From Clostridium_AW malenominatum (GTDB lineage: Bacteria > Bacillota > Clostridia > Clostridiales > Clostridiaceae): DNA of 64,000 nt. The stretch lies in NCBI RefSeq assembly GCF_039521365.1, contig NZ_BAAACF010000003.1:446267-510266 (forward strand). Direction: 5' to 3'. The position numbers and the translations under genes are program-made. A model generated the notes under the pieces. It saw nothing but the letters and a program-made list of their open reading frames with translations. It ran no database searches and had not been told where the DNA came from. Shown piece by piece: positions 43,293 through 51,071 of this stretch. Positions within the stretch are counted from its first letter, which is position 1; each line of letters begins with the position of its first letter.

Positions 43293-44645
43293 ATGGATAT
43301 TATTTTATCCTTTATTCTTTGTTTTATATTTTTAATAGTTAGTGTATATAAAAAGATTTACATACTGTATCCTCTTATATGCTGCTTGCTCATATTTGTA
43401 GTACTTTCTTTAAAAAAGGGATTTACATTAAAAAATATTTATACCATGTGTATTAACGGGGTTAAAAAGACTTCTTCTGTTGTAATTACTTTTTTATTAA
43501 TAGGATCTATAATAGGTATATGGATGGCTTCTGCTACAGTACCTGCTATAGTTTATTACAGCATAAATTTTATAAGTCCAAATTTATTTATTCTTTCATG
43601 CTTTTTAATCTGCTGCATTGTTTCGTTTCTTATAGGCACATCTTCTGGTACTACCGGAACAGCAGGTATTGCTCTTATGGCTATAGCTAGAAGCGGAGGA
43701 ATTAATCCTCTAATTGCTGCTGGTGCTATTATTTCTGGAATTTATTTTGGCGATAGATGCTCACCAGTTTCATCAGGCGCACACTTAATAGTACAATTAA
43801 CCGAAACAGATATTCATACAAATACAAAGAATATGTTTAAGACATCCTTAATTCCTTTCTCTGTAACTGTATTAATTTATACTATTATTTCTTATAATCA
43901 CCCTCTTAAAATTACATCAATAAACATCCTTATGGAAATAGAAAGCTTCTTTACATTAAACTACATAGTTCTTATTCCTGCAGCTTTAATTATTTTTTTA
44001 TCTCTTTCAAGAATAAATATGCGAATCACTATGATGATTAGTATCCTATCTTCTTTTTTAATTTCTGTATTTATGCAGAAAAACTCTTTTATAGAATCTC
44101 TTAAATATATAATATTTGGATTTAATAAAATAAACCATGGACAGCTTAGTAATATATTTCATGGTGGGGGAATAACTTCTATTCTAAGATTATGTTTAGT
44201 TATATTAATCTCCTCAGCCATGGCAGGAATTTTTAATGAAACGGATATGTTAAAAAACTTTACTAGTTTAATTTATAAAGCTAAAAGTAGAAGTGAGTTA
44301 TTTTTAGGGACTATACTCACTAGCATATTAACTTCAGCTTTTGGTTGTAACCAAGTACTGGCAATAGTTCTTACTGATATGTTTGTAAAGGATGGATACA
44401 ATTTTAGAAATATAAATAAATATGACCTGGCTACGGATTTAGAGAACACTTCTGTTCTTATAGCTCCTCTTATACCTTGGAATACTGCATTATTTTTATC
44501 TACATCTATTTTAGGTGTTGATTATAAAGCAGCACTCTATGCTTTTTATTTATATCTAGTTCCTTTAATCAACTTAGTTTTTCTTTTTATAAAGGACAAG
44601 TTTATTTTATATAATAAAGTTTACTATAATAACAAAGAGCTTTGA
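43293..44645 (+). CDS. NhaC-type Na+/H+ antiporter family protein
   Basis: The 450-aa protein starts at ATG 43293 after GGGAGGA. It has about 11–12 helices and the NhaC-like conserved loop SFLIGTSSGTTGTAGIALMA followed by GAIISGIYFGDRCSPVSSGA. The second half includes SAFGCNQVLAIVLT and DLENTSVLIAPLIPWN. The family contains Na+/H+ and malate-Na+/lactate antiporters, so the exchange partner is uncertain. It diverges from tnaA. Confidence 0.85.
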   Translation: MDIILSFILCFIFLIVSVYKKIYILYPLICCLLIFVVLSLKKGFTLKNIYTMCINGVKKTSSVVITFLLIGSIIGIWMASATVPAIVYYSINFISPNLFILSCFLICCIVSFLIGTSSGTTGTAGIALMAIARSGGINPLIAAGAIISGIYFGDRCSPVSSGAHLIVQLTETDIHTNTKNMFKTSLIPFSVTVLIYTIISYNHPLKITSINILMEIESFFTLNYIVLIPAALIIFLSLSRINMRITMMISILSSFLISVFMQKNSFIESLKYIIFGFNKINHGQLSNIFHGGGITSILRLCLVILISSAMAGIFNETDMLKNFTSLIYKAKSRSELFLGTILTSILTSAFGCNQVLAIVLTDMFVKDGYNFRNINKYDLATDLENTSVLIAPLIPWNTALFLSTSILGVDYKAALYAFYLYLVPLINLVFLFIKDKFILYNKVYYNNKEL

Positions 44646-44664
44646 GTGACACTCAAAGCTTTCT
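44636..44664. terminator. Bidirectional terminator
   Basis: A stem AGCTTTGAGTG / CACTCAAAGCT with a 1–3 base loop spans the antiporter stop codon; T-rich DNA follows. It also faces the converging ispF. Confidence 0.8.
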
Positions 44665-44668
44665 AATT

Positions 44669-45142
44669 TTAAATTTTATTTAATAGACAAATACTCTGGG
44701 CTGAAATCCCTTCCCCTATTCCCGTAAAACCTAATCCCTCCTCTGTAGTAGCTTTTACATTAATCATATCTAACTCTATATCTAAAGTACTACTTATAAT
44801 TTCCCTCATTTTTTCAATATGTGGAGCCATCTTAGGGTTTTGAGCTATTATAGTGGAATCAATATTTACTATACTATATCCCTCTCTTTCCACTATTTTT
44901 TTAACTTCCTTTAAAAGCTTAACACTATTTATATCTTTAAATGAACTATCTTTATCTGGGAAATATTTCCCTATATCTCCTAAGGCAGCTGCTCCCAATA
45001 TGCTGTCCATTATAGCATGTAACAATACATCTGCATCCGAGTGTCCCAAAAGACCCTTCTCATGGGGGATTTCCACCCCTCCTATTATAAGTTTTCTTTC
45101 TTCTACTAATTTATGTACATCATATCCTATTCCTATTCTCAA
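44669..45142 (-). CDS. ispF: 2-C-methyl-D-erythritol 2,4-cyclodiphosphate synthase
   Basis: IspF catalyses the cyclisation step of the MEP isoprenoid pathway. The 157-aa protein has the metal ligands Asp/His in GYDVHKL, His in GHSDADVLLHAIMD and the conserved TTEEGLGFTGIGEGI near the C-terminus. It stands alone; ispD is not adjacent or fused. Confidence 0.97.
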   Translation of the reverse strand: MRIGIGYDVHKLVEERKLIIGGVEIPHEKGLLGHSDADVLLHAIMDSILGAAALGDIGKYFPDKDSSFKDINSVKLLKEVKKIVEREGYSIVNIDSTIIAQNPKMAPHIEKMREIISSTLDIELDMINVKATTEEGLGFTGIGEGISAQSICLLNKI

Positions 45143-45243
45143 CTTAATCTCTCCTCTTTGAAATTTTCAATATTAGTATACATCAACAAATACTAAAAGT
45201 CACAGAATATAATGACTTTGTTCACTGATTTTTCTGTACAAAG

Positions 45244-45483
45244 ATGGGAAATATACCAGTTGGTGTCTTCGCCCCTAGAGACTTTGATCAAAGTATTTCT
45301 CAGGAAATAATTCCCAACGTCGATGTAATCTATGATAATGCTAGTCAACAATCAACCATGCCTCAGTCTATAATAAATTCATATTATCTTTATTATGAGG
45401 TTATATTTAGAACTAAAAAAGCTCTTAAAATTAATTATAATTTTGATTACCTATCATATAATAAATTAGCAATACTAATTTAG
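45244..45483 (+). CDS. Possible small protein of unknown function (79 aa)
   Basis: An open frame from ATG 45244 without a good ribosome site; an in-frame stop lies 18 bases upstream, so it cannot be extended far. The product is Tyr/Asn/Ile-rich (SIINSYYLYYEVIF) and has no recognisable domain. It ends 9 bases before the better-supported gene at 45493, which argues mildly for a real two-gene unit. Confidence 0.4.
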   Translation: MGNIPVGVFAPRDFDQSISQEIIPNVDVIYDNASQQSTMPQSIINSYYLYYEVIFRTKKALKINYNFDYLSYNKLAILI

Positions 45484-45492
45484 AGGTATTTT

Positions 45493-45855
45493 ATGATAGA
45501 TGATGAAACAACTATAGATAATCTCGATGATTATATAGCCCAACTAACTTTAAAACTTCAAAATATTAATATCCTTAGAGAAGAATTAATAAAACTAGAG
45601 TTAAATCCAAGGGGAAGAATATATTTTAATAATGACATAAACCCTTTGCTAACTACTTTATATCAGTTAAGCGCAACCTCTGCGGCCTTAGCTACATCCG
45701 CGAGCCTTTTATCCACATCTATAGTTGTTCACTCTAAAGATTCAAAGATCAAAGATACTATATATCTAATTTATCGTATTAATGATCAATGTGAGGATAT
45801 ATATAAAGAATTGAATACTAAAATAAAGGAGTTGTTGAAAATAGTCTCTTGCTAA
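45493..45855 (+). CDS. Unknown protein of 120 aa with a hydrophobic/Ala-Ser-rich core
   Basis: It starts after AGAGGT. It has a helical N-terminus (NLDDYIAQLTLKLQNINIL), an Ala/Ser/Thr-rich central stretch (LSATSAALATSASLLSTSIV) long enough to cross a membrane but weakly hydrophobic, and a charged C-terminal helix with Cys. I do not recognise a family. Confidence 0.6.
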   Translation: MIDDETTIDNLDDYIAQLTLKLQNINILREELIKLELNPRGRIYFNNDINPLLTTLYQLSATSAALATSASLLSTSIVVHSKDSKIKDTIYLIYRINDQCEDIYKELNTKIKELLKIVSC

Positions 45856-45944
45856 TTCACCAACTCTTTTTATTTTTTGAATAATATTTTTAAGGGTGGC
45901 TAGAATGTGAAATAGATTAAATTATAATTATAAGGAGAATTTTT

Positions 45945-46838
45945 ATGAAAGTTGGTATACCTAGAAGTTTATTATTCTATAGATATCATCCCTTTGTTAC
46001 TACTTTTTTTAATGAGTTAGGAGCTGAAATTGTACTCTCACCCGAGACAAATAAAGAAATACTTAATTTAGGTACAAAAACTTCTGTAGACGAAGCATGT
46101 TTGCCTATAAAAGTATTTCATGGTCATGTGCTATATTTAAAAAATAAATGTGATATAATTCTTATTCCCAGAATAATGCAATTGAATAAAAATGAATATA
46201 TATGCCCTAAGTTTTGTGGATTACCCGAAATGGTAATTAATAATGTGGGAGGAATTAAAAGAGCTATTTCTTATCCTATTTATGCTTATTCATCTAAGTC
46301 TTTGAGTCCATGGGTTATAAAAACCGGATTATTATTTACTAAGAATTATTTCAAGATTCTAAAAGCTTACAGATGTGCTATAGAAGCTCAAAAAAATTTT
46401 ATCTCTGGTATACATAATAGAGACTATAAAATAAAGATAGCTTTAGTAGGACATCCTTATAATATATATGACAACTTTACAAATATGAACTTGGTAGATA
46501 AACTGAATAACCTTGGCGTAGGCGTAATTACAGAGGAGTTTATAGATGAAGTTACTATAAGTAATCAAATAAAATCCTTATATAAAAAACCCTTTTGGAC
46601 CTTTACTAAAAATTCCTATGGATTTTCAACATATATAGTAAATAACGATAGAATAAGAGGCATTATATATATCTCTTCTTTTGCTTGTGGAATAGATTCC
46701 GTAACAATAGAACTCATTAAAAGCAAACTAAAGGATTTTCCTCTTTTAGTTTTAAAAATTGATGAACATACAGGCGAAGCAGGATTAAATACAAGACTTG
46801 AAGCTTTTGTCGATATGCTCCAAAGGAGGTGCGGATAG
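45945..46838 (+). CDS. Acyl-CoA dehydratase activase-related protein (DUF2229-like), first of a pair
   Basis: A 297-aa protein beginning MKVGIPRSLLFYRYHPFVTT, typical of the DUF2229/CoA-activase-associated group. Conserved cysteines occur in VDEACLPIKVFHGH, the NKC and YICPKFCGLPE, plausible Fe-S ligands as in 2-hydroxyacyl-CoA dehydratases. The end reads LVLKIDEHTGEAGLNTRLEAF. It is followed after 2 bases by a second related protein. The ATPase (HgdC/BcrA) part is missing. The role in vivo of these stand-alone pairs is unknown. Confidence 0.8.
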   Translation: MKVGIPRSLLFYRYHPFVTTFFNELGAEIVLSPETNKEILNLGTKTSVDEACLPIKVFHGHVLYLKNKCDIILIPRIMQLNKNEYICPKFCGLPEMVINNVGGIKRAISYPIYAYSSKSLSPWVIKTGLLFTKNYFKILKAYRCAIEAQKNFISGIHNRDYKIKIALVGHPYNIYDNFTNMNLVDKLNNLGVGVITEEFIDEVTISNQIKSLYKKPFWTFTKNSYGFSTYIVNNDRIRGIIYISSFACGIDSVTIELIKSKLKDFPLLVLKIDEHTGEAGLNTRLEAFVDMLQRRCG

Positions 46839-46840
46839 AT

Positions 46841-47740
46841 ATGATGATAACTTTTCCTCACTTAGGTAATTCATCTATTGCAATTAAATCAATTTTAGAC
46901 GAACTAGATTTAGATTATATACTTCCTCCTATAAGTAATAAAACCTCTTTAGAAATAGGCTTTCGAGAATTTATACGCAGATTTACTAAAATCACTTCCA
47001 AAAGCCCTAAGAGTATAAAACAAAAGTTTATCGCATTAAAAAATGCTTATAAGATTATAACGCTTATAGATAATATAGAGCAAAAATTAAGATTATTATC
47101 TGGCTACGAAGTAATTAAGGGGGAATGTAGCTCTCTTTTAAATAAGTGTAAAGTAAATGTTTTAAAAAGCAATACTATTCATGAAATGTTATCTACTCTT
47201 TATAAATATAATGATTTAATTTATAAAATAAAAATAGATAAATCAAAAACTCCTTTAAAAATAGCTATAATAGGAGAAATATACACTATATTAGAGCCCT
47301 TTTCTAACCTCTATATAGAAGATAAACTAATGAAATACGGCGCTTCCACCAAAAGATATCTTTATCCTAGTTGGTGGCTTAATAATATGATTTTATCACC
47401 AATTAAATTGAACTCATTAGATATAAAGAAACTATCTAGTCCATATCTTTCTTATTCCATAGGAGGTTTTGCACGAGAATGCATAGGCGAGGCTATACTA
47501 GCAAAAAAACAAGGATTCCATGGTGCTATTCAAGTACTTCCCATGGGTTGTATGCCAGAAATCGTTTCAAAATCCATATTAACTAGTATATCCAAGAACG
47601 AAAATTTCCCAATAATGACTTTAGTTGTAGATGAACTCACAGGTGAAGAGGGCTTTAATACCAGGATTGAAGCCTTTTTAGACCTTTTAGAAAGGAGAGA
47701 GTTTTCATCTCAAAGTTTTGATAGATATACGATACTATAA
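46841..47740 (+). CDS. 2-hydroxyacyl-CoA dehydratase-like protein, second of a pair
   Basis: The start is taken at ATG 46841, 11 bases after AGGAGG and 2 bases after the previous stop; a GTG at 46829 is in frame but overlaps the ribosome site. The 299-aa protein shares the C-terminal pattern with its partner (TLVVDELTGEEGFNTRIEAF) and has cysteines in YSIGGFARECIGEA and VLPMGCMPEI. Together they resemble the two halves of the DUF2229 activase-associated protein. Probably a complex with a shared Fe-S cluster; the substrate is not known. Confidence 0.8.
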   Translation: MMITFPHLGNSSIAIKSILDELDLDYILPPISNKTSLEIGFREFIRRFTKITSKSPKSIKQKFIALKNAYKIITLIDNIEQKLRLLSGYEVIKGECSSLLNKCKVNVLKSNTIHEMLSTLYKYNDLIYKIKIDKSKTPLKIAIIGEIYTILEPFSNLYIEDKLMKYGASTKRYLYPSWWLNNMILSPIKLNSLDIKKLSSPYLSYSIGGFARECIGEAILAKKQGFHGAIQVLPMGCMPEIVSKSILTSISKNENFPIMTLVVDELTGEEGFNTRIEAFLDLLERREFSSQSFDRYTIL

Positions 47741-47747
47741 CAACTTA

Positions 47748-47780
47748 AAAGGAAACTACTCTTTAGCAGTTTCCTTTCTT
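47748..47780 (+). terminator. Terminator after the dehydratase-like pair
   Basis: Stem AAAGGAAACT / AGTTTCCTTT with a 10-base loop and TTCTTT following. Confidence 0.8.
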
Positions 47781-47798
47781 TAATTAAGGTTATTTACA

Positions 47799-47966
47799 TT
47801 AGGATATGTTTTTCCTATATACTATCACATTTTTAGGTGTGGGAGATTTTTTATTAAAACTAAAGATTTTCTTAAGTACTTTCTTTATCTTAAATATAAT
47901 ATCTTTACCTTCTCTACCTTTGTTTCGACCTTTAGAAAAATCAACATAAATTATATTATCTCTCAT
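47799..47966 (-). CDS. Small basic protein (55 aa), unknown
   Basis: A short frame starting at ATG 47966 after an AAGGGTGTG-like ribosome site; the product starts MRDNIIYVDFSKGRNKG and is rich in Lys/Arg (over a quarter of residues). No stop interrupts the 55 codons and codon use resembles neighbours. Small, basic and alone, it might bind nucleic acid, but no family is recognised. Confidence 0.5.
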   Translation of the reverse strand: MRDNIIYVDFSKGRNKGREGKDIIFKIKKVLKKIFSFNKKSPTPKNVIVYRKNIS

Positions 47967-48053
47967 TTTAATCACACCCTTTATAATATTTTCCTTAAAT
48001 TAATAATATCATAAAATATAAGATTTGTTAAGAAAATTCTCAATATTCTCCCA

Positions 48054-48081
48054 TTAAAAAAGGCACCTACGAATAGGTGCA
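48054..48081 (-). terminator. Orphan reverse-strand terminator
   Basis: GCACCTA / TAGGTGC with a 4-base loop is followed on the reverse strand by CTTTTTT. No gene on that strand ends here; the nearest reverse-strand gene starts further on (47966). It may end a small RNA or attenuate a leader. Confidence 0.65.
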
Positions 48082-48192
48082 TGTCAATAAAATATAAATG
48101 GGCTTTAAGTTACGCTTAGTACATTATATTTAGCTACCCCACTTTTTGCTACAAATTATTAATAATTTATAAAAAGTACACAGAATATATGT

Positions 48193-48362
48193 TTGTCCAC
48201 ATATTATCAACAATTCTGTGGATAATGTTAGCATATTTTAAATATTTAAAAAGAACTTTTGCAATATTTCTTTTCAAATTATGGTAACTCCCTTATAATA
48301 TATATAAATCCTTAAAAATCAACATAGATTTCACAAGTTATTCACAGGCCAATTGTGGATAA
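48193..48362. promoter_or_regulatory. Left cluster of DnaA-box-like sites
   Basis: Five 9-mers equal or one base away from TTATCCACA occur in 170 bp: TTGTCCACA 48193, TTATCAACA 48204, exact (reverse) 48217–48225, TTATTCACA 48338, exact (reverse) 48354–48362. The pair at 48204–48230 recurs inverted at 49904–49933. Confidence 0.65.
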
Positions 48363-48456
48363 TGTGTGTAATTTAGATTTATTTTTATAAGTTCAGTCCT
48401 CCAAAGCTTTGGAAACTAAAGCTTTAAAGTAAATTATACATTAAGGAGAGAAAAAA

Positions 48457-49344
48457 ATGTTATCAACAAAACCTTTTAAAATGAATTTAATTCTTTTTTT
48501 CTTTATATTTCTCATGATTTCTACCGGTTGCTTAAAAACTAATAATATGGAGACTTCTACTTACACTAACAATAATGCACAAGTTATATATAATAATACA
48601 CAGGTTATCAACAAAGAACTTCAGGATTCTACACTAAAGGTGGAAAAACCTTTAATATACAACGACAAAGGTATCCCAGTTCTTATGTATCATTCAATAA
48701 ACTATGAAAAAGGCAATGAATTAATGGTTCCTAAAGAAAACTTTAGAGAACAGATGAATTACTTAAAAGATAATGGATATACAACTCTTACTTTAAATGA
48801 ACTATACAATTTTTTTCTTAATAACAAACCTGTTCCTGAAAAATCTGTAGTTATAACCTTCGATGATGGATATAAAGACAATTACACTAACGCTTATCCT
48901 ATTTTAAAAGAATTCAATTTTAAAGCAGTGGTTTTTGTAATTACTAACAATATGAACAATCATAAAAACTTTATAACTTCAGAACAAGCTCTAGAATTAG
49001 ATAATAACGGTATTGAAATTCAAAGCCACACAGTTAATCACGAGAGATTATCTACCTTAGATTATAATAGTCAACTAAAAACTCTTAAAGAATCTAAGAG
49101 GTTTTTGGAAAATTTATTACACAGAGAAGTTTCATACATCGCATATCCCTATGGAGCCTTTAATAATAGTACTATAAAAGCTGCAGAAGAAGCAGGATAC
49201 AAAATGGCCTTTACCACCGCTGGAACTTGGTCAGATAAATCAGATGGCTTATATACACTAGATAGAGTATACATTAGCTCAAAATTTGATATGAATGAAT
49301 TTCATAGAAGATTAACTAACAGAAATTATAAACAAAAAAATTGA
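48457..49344 (+). CDS. Polysaccharide deacetylase lipoprotein
   Basis: A 295-aa carbohydrate esterase family 4 protein. The N-terminal hydrophobic stretch ends in STGC (Cys ~24), a plausible lipobox. The NodB domain shows VITFDDGYKDNY with the catalytic/metal Asp pair, the HxxxH metal motif in SHTVNHERLS, and AYPYGAFN. It probably removes acetyl groups from peptidoglycan or another surface glycan. It lies between two DnaA-box clusters and two further DnaA-like 9-mers fall inside its 5' end. Confidence 0.92.
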   Translation: MLSTKPFKMNLILFFFIFLMISTGCLKTNNMETSTYTNNNAQVIYNNTQVINKELQDSTLKVEKPLIYNDKGIPVLMYHSINYEKGNELMVPKENFREQMNYLKDNGYTTLTLNELYNFFLNNKPVPEKSVVITFDDGYKDNYTNAYPILKEFNFKAVVFVITNNMNNHKNFITSEQALELDNNGIEIQSHTVNHERLSTLDYNSQLKTLKESKRFLENLLHREVSYIAYPYGAFNNSTIKAAEEAGYKMAFTTAGTWSDKSDGLYTLDRVYISSKFDMNEFHRRLTNRNYKQKN

Positions 49345-49411
49345 CATACTAATATATATAATACTATAATAAACTTAAATACCCCTAAGGGGTAGTAAAG
49401 GAGGATTATAT

Positions 49412-49711
49412 ATGAATGTTTCATTTGATGCTAATACTAAAGAAGCGTTAATTAAAGCTCTTGAAGATAATCAAAAATCTGCTGTAAGAATATTATTAAA
49501 AGGTCATTCTTGAGCAGGCCCATATTTTTCAGTTGTTCTGGACGAACAACTAAATGACGATGAATCAGTAATTGTAGAAGGTATAAAATTTGTAGCTAAA
49601 AAAGATATTACTCATTTATTACAAGATGCACAAATTCGCTACAAAAAAGGCTTATTTAGAGGTAGCTTTAATGTTTACTCCTTTGGTAGCGGGGCAACCT
49701 GTCGAAAATAA
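49412..49711 (+). CDS. HesB/IscA-like selenoprotein (in-frame TGA = selenocysteine at codon 34)
   Basis: From ATG 49412 (AAAGGAGG upstream) the frame runs 99 codons to TAA at 49709–49711, interrupted only by TGA at 49511–49513. Read through, it gives RILLKGHS-Sec-AGPYFSVVLDEQ, matching the HesB-like clostridial family that normally has Cys (KGFGCSGP-type) at this point. The C-terminal Cys in GSGATCRK matches the family's GGSC-like end. A perfect hairpin 18 bases after the TGA fits a bacterial SECIS element. The family is related to A-type Fe-S scaffolds, but the function of these short proteins is unknown. selA/B/C/D are not in this window. Treating TGA as a stop would wrongly give a 33-aa fragment. 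Confidence 0.9.
49511..49550 (+). promoter_or_regulatory. SECIS-like element of the HesB-type selenoprotein
   Basis: After the TGA (49511–49513) comes a 7-bp perfect stem GTTGTTC (49532–49538) / GAACAAC (49544–49550) with loop TGGAC. Bacterial SECIS hairpins lie just downstream of the UGA and carry conserved G in a small apical loop, as here (GG at 49540–49541). Confidence 0.8.
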
Positions 49712-49729
49712 TTTCAATATTATCAATTT

Positions 49730-49776
49730 AATTAAAAGAAAAAAGTATGCAAAATACATACTTTTTTCTTTTAATT
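49730..49776. terminator. Terminator after the selenoprotein gene
   Basis: A 20-bp perfect stem (inner part AAAAAAGTATG / CATACTTTTTT) with a 7-base loop, 18 bases after the TAA. Confidence 0.9.
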
Positions 49777-49813
49777 GGTTTTTGCAAGTTTCATTTCTTT
49801 TGTTATATTTAAC

Positions 49814-49933
49814 TTATCAACATAATTTGAAACTTTGTCCACACTTTTAGTGGATAACCTTATACTAAACACATATTGATTGCGTTGGATTATATATATA
49901 AATTAACATTATCCACAGAAATGCTGTTGATAA
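49814..49933. promoter_or_regulatory. Right cluster of DnaA-box-like sites
   Basis: Within 120 bp: TTATCAACA 49814, TTGTCCACA 49835, reverse of TTATCCACT 49849–49857, exact TTATCCACA 49909–49917 and reverse TTATCAACA 49925–49933. The last two form an inverted copy of the composite module at 48204–48230. Confidence 0.65.
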
Positions 49934-50010
49934 CTTTTTTACTTTGCTGTGGAATAGTTTGAAATATAATCTTGCATATTCTGCAATTTACTTTGCAATT
50001 TTATTACTTT

Positions 50011-50652
50011 TTATACCATTTTTCTATAATCTTCTAGAAATTTTTCTATTCCCATGTCGGTTAATGGATGTTTCAACATTTGCTCTAATACCTTAAATGG
50101 TATTGTCGCTATATCTGATCCTGCTTTAGCGCATTCTAGCACATGCATAGGAGTTCTTATGCTAGCAGAAATTACTTCTGTATTTATTCCATATATATTA
50201 AATATCTCCATAATGTCTTTCACTATTTGAAGCCCACCATTACCTATATCATCCACTCTTCCTAAAAATGGACTAACATATGTTGCTCCTGCTTTTGCTG
50301 CCATCAAAGCCTGTTGTGCCGAAAAAATCAATGTAACATTTGTATGTATACCTTTTTTACTTAGCTCATTAACAGCCTTTATTCCTTCTTCACACATAGG
50401 AATTTTCACCACTATGTTTTTATGTAGTTTAGATAATTCTATGCCCTCTTTAACCATTTGTGAAGATTCTAGGCTAATAACTTCTGCACTTATAGGCCCA
50501 TCTACTATGGAACATATTTCTTCAATGACCTCTTTTAAATCTCTTCCCTCTTTAGCAATTAAACTAGGATTAGTAGTTACTCCATTCAAAATTCCCCAAG
50601 AAGCAGCTCTCTTAATTTCATCAACATTAGCAGTATCAATAAAGATTTTCAT
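50011..50652 (-). CDS. fsa: Transaldolase / fructose-6-phosphate aldolase-type enzyme
   Basis: The 213-aa protein starts at 50652 (MKIFIDTANVDEIKRA) after AGGTGAGG. It is a short FSA/TalC-type class I aldolase barrel: TTNPSLIAKEG, Schiff-base Lys in NIVVKIPM, and ATYVSPFLGRVDDIG. The length (about 215) separates it from classical ~320-aa transaldolases. It probably transfers dihydroxyacetone units in the pentose-phosphate route; FSA activity is possible. Monocistronic by appearance. Confidence 0.9.
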   Translation of the reverse strand: MKIFIDTANVDEIKRAASWGILNGVTTNPSLIAKEGRDLKEVIEEICSIVDGPISAEVISLESSQMVKEGIELSKLHKNIVVKIPMCEEGIKAVNELSKKGIHTNVTLIFSAQQALMAAKAGATYVSPFLGRVDDIGNGGLQIVKDIMEIFNIYGINTEVISASIRTPMHVLECAKAGSDIATIPFKVLEQMLKHPLTDMGIEKFLEDYRKMV

Positions 50653-51071
50653 TTTAAGCACCTCACCTTTAATTTAAATTATAGAATTATTATATCACAA
50701 CAAGTTTTACTTTTATACTTGCATTTATTCCAATAATATCCACGCACAACTCGACATTTTTTCCATCTCCTTACTTTTATTTATATTAAATTTTTGTCAT
50801 AAGTTTATTATATCTATTATTTAAATAATTCTTTTTAAATGAAGCTTGTCCATTGATAATACTAACTTTATATCTATAGTAAAAATATGTATTTTGTTAT
50901 TTGAAATCTATTGACATTTGAATTAAATGGTAGTATAGTAACATTAGGTAAGATTTTATAAGAATTTTGTAGTTTTATAAAATAATTTACAAAGGTTTTA
51001 AGTGAATACATTTTGTATAATTATGTTACTATTTGGTGAATTTTGAACCAAATCATAAGGAGGAATTGTAA
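50653..51071. other. 419-bp region upstream of the AbrB-type gene
   Basis: AT-rich and non-coding in all frames. It contains a forward sigma-A-like promoter, TTGACA (50911–50916), 17-base spacer, TATAGT (50934–50939), leaving a ~125-base leader before the AbrB-type gene. Nothing else is recognised. Confidence 0.6.
50911..50939 (+). promoter_or_regulatory. Promoter of the AbrB-type gene
   Basis: TTGACA-N17-TATAGT, followed by a long AT-rich leader to the ribosome site AAGGAGG at ~51057. Confidence 0.75.

Larger units (their letters stand above)
47967..48456. other. 490-bp non-coding region with DnaA-box-like cluster and an orphan terminator
   Basis: No convincing reading frame is present. 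It holds a reverse-strand terminator (48054–48081), the left DnaA-box cluster (48193–48362) and the promoter area of the deacetylase gene. Confidence 0.7.
49712..50010. other. 299-bp non-coding region: terminator and right DnaA-box cluster
   Basis: Contains the selenoprotein terminator and the second DnaA-box-like cluster. No coding frame is supported; a forward frame crossing 49626–49850 runs through the terminator and is a shadow of the selenoprotein gene. Confidence 0.7.

Noticed and set aside
49626..49850. A forward 74-codon frame after the selenoprotein TGA
   Set aside because: It lies in another frame than the HesB-like sequence, runs through a 20-bp terminator hairpin and has no ribosome site; the in-frame TGA read-through explains the coding signal.
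48193..49933. Standard chromosomal oriC
   Set aside because: dnaA, dnaN and recF are not present; only DnaA-box clusters are seen, so oriC proper is probably outside the window.
48204..49933. Transposon with terminal inverted repeats
   Set aside because: The repeats are only ~27–30 bases, consist of DnaA-like 9-mers with uneven spacing, and no transposase or target duplication is seen.
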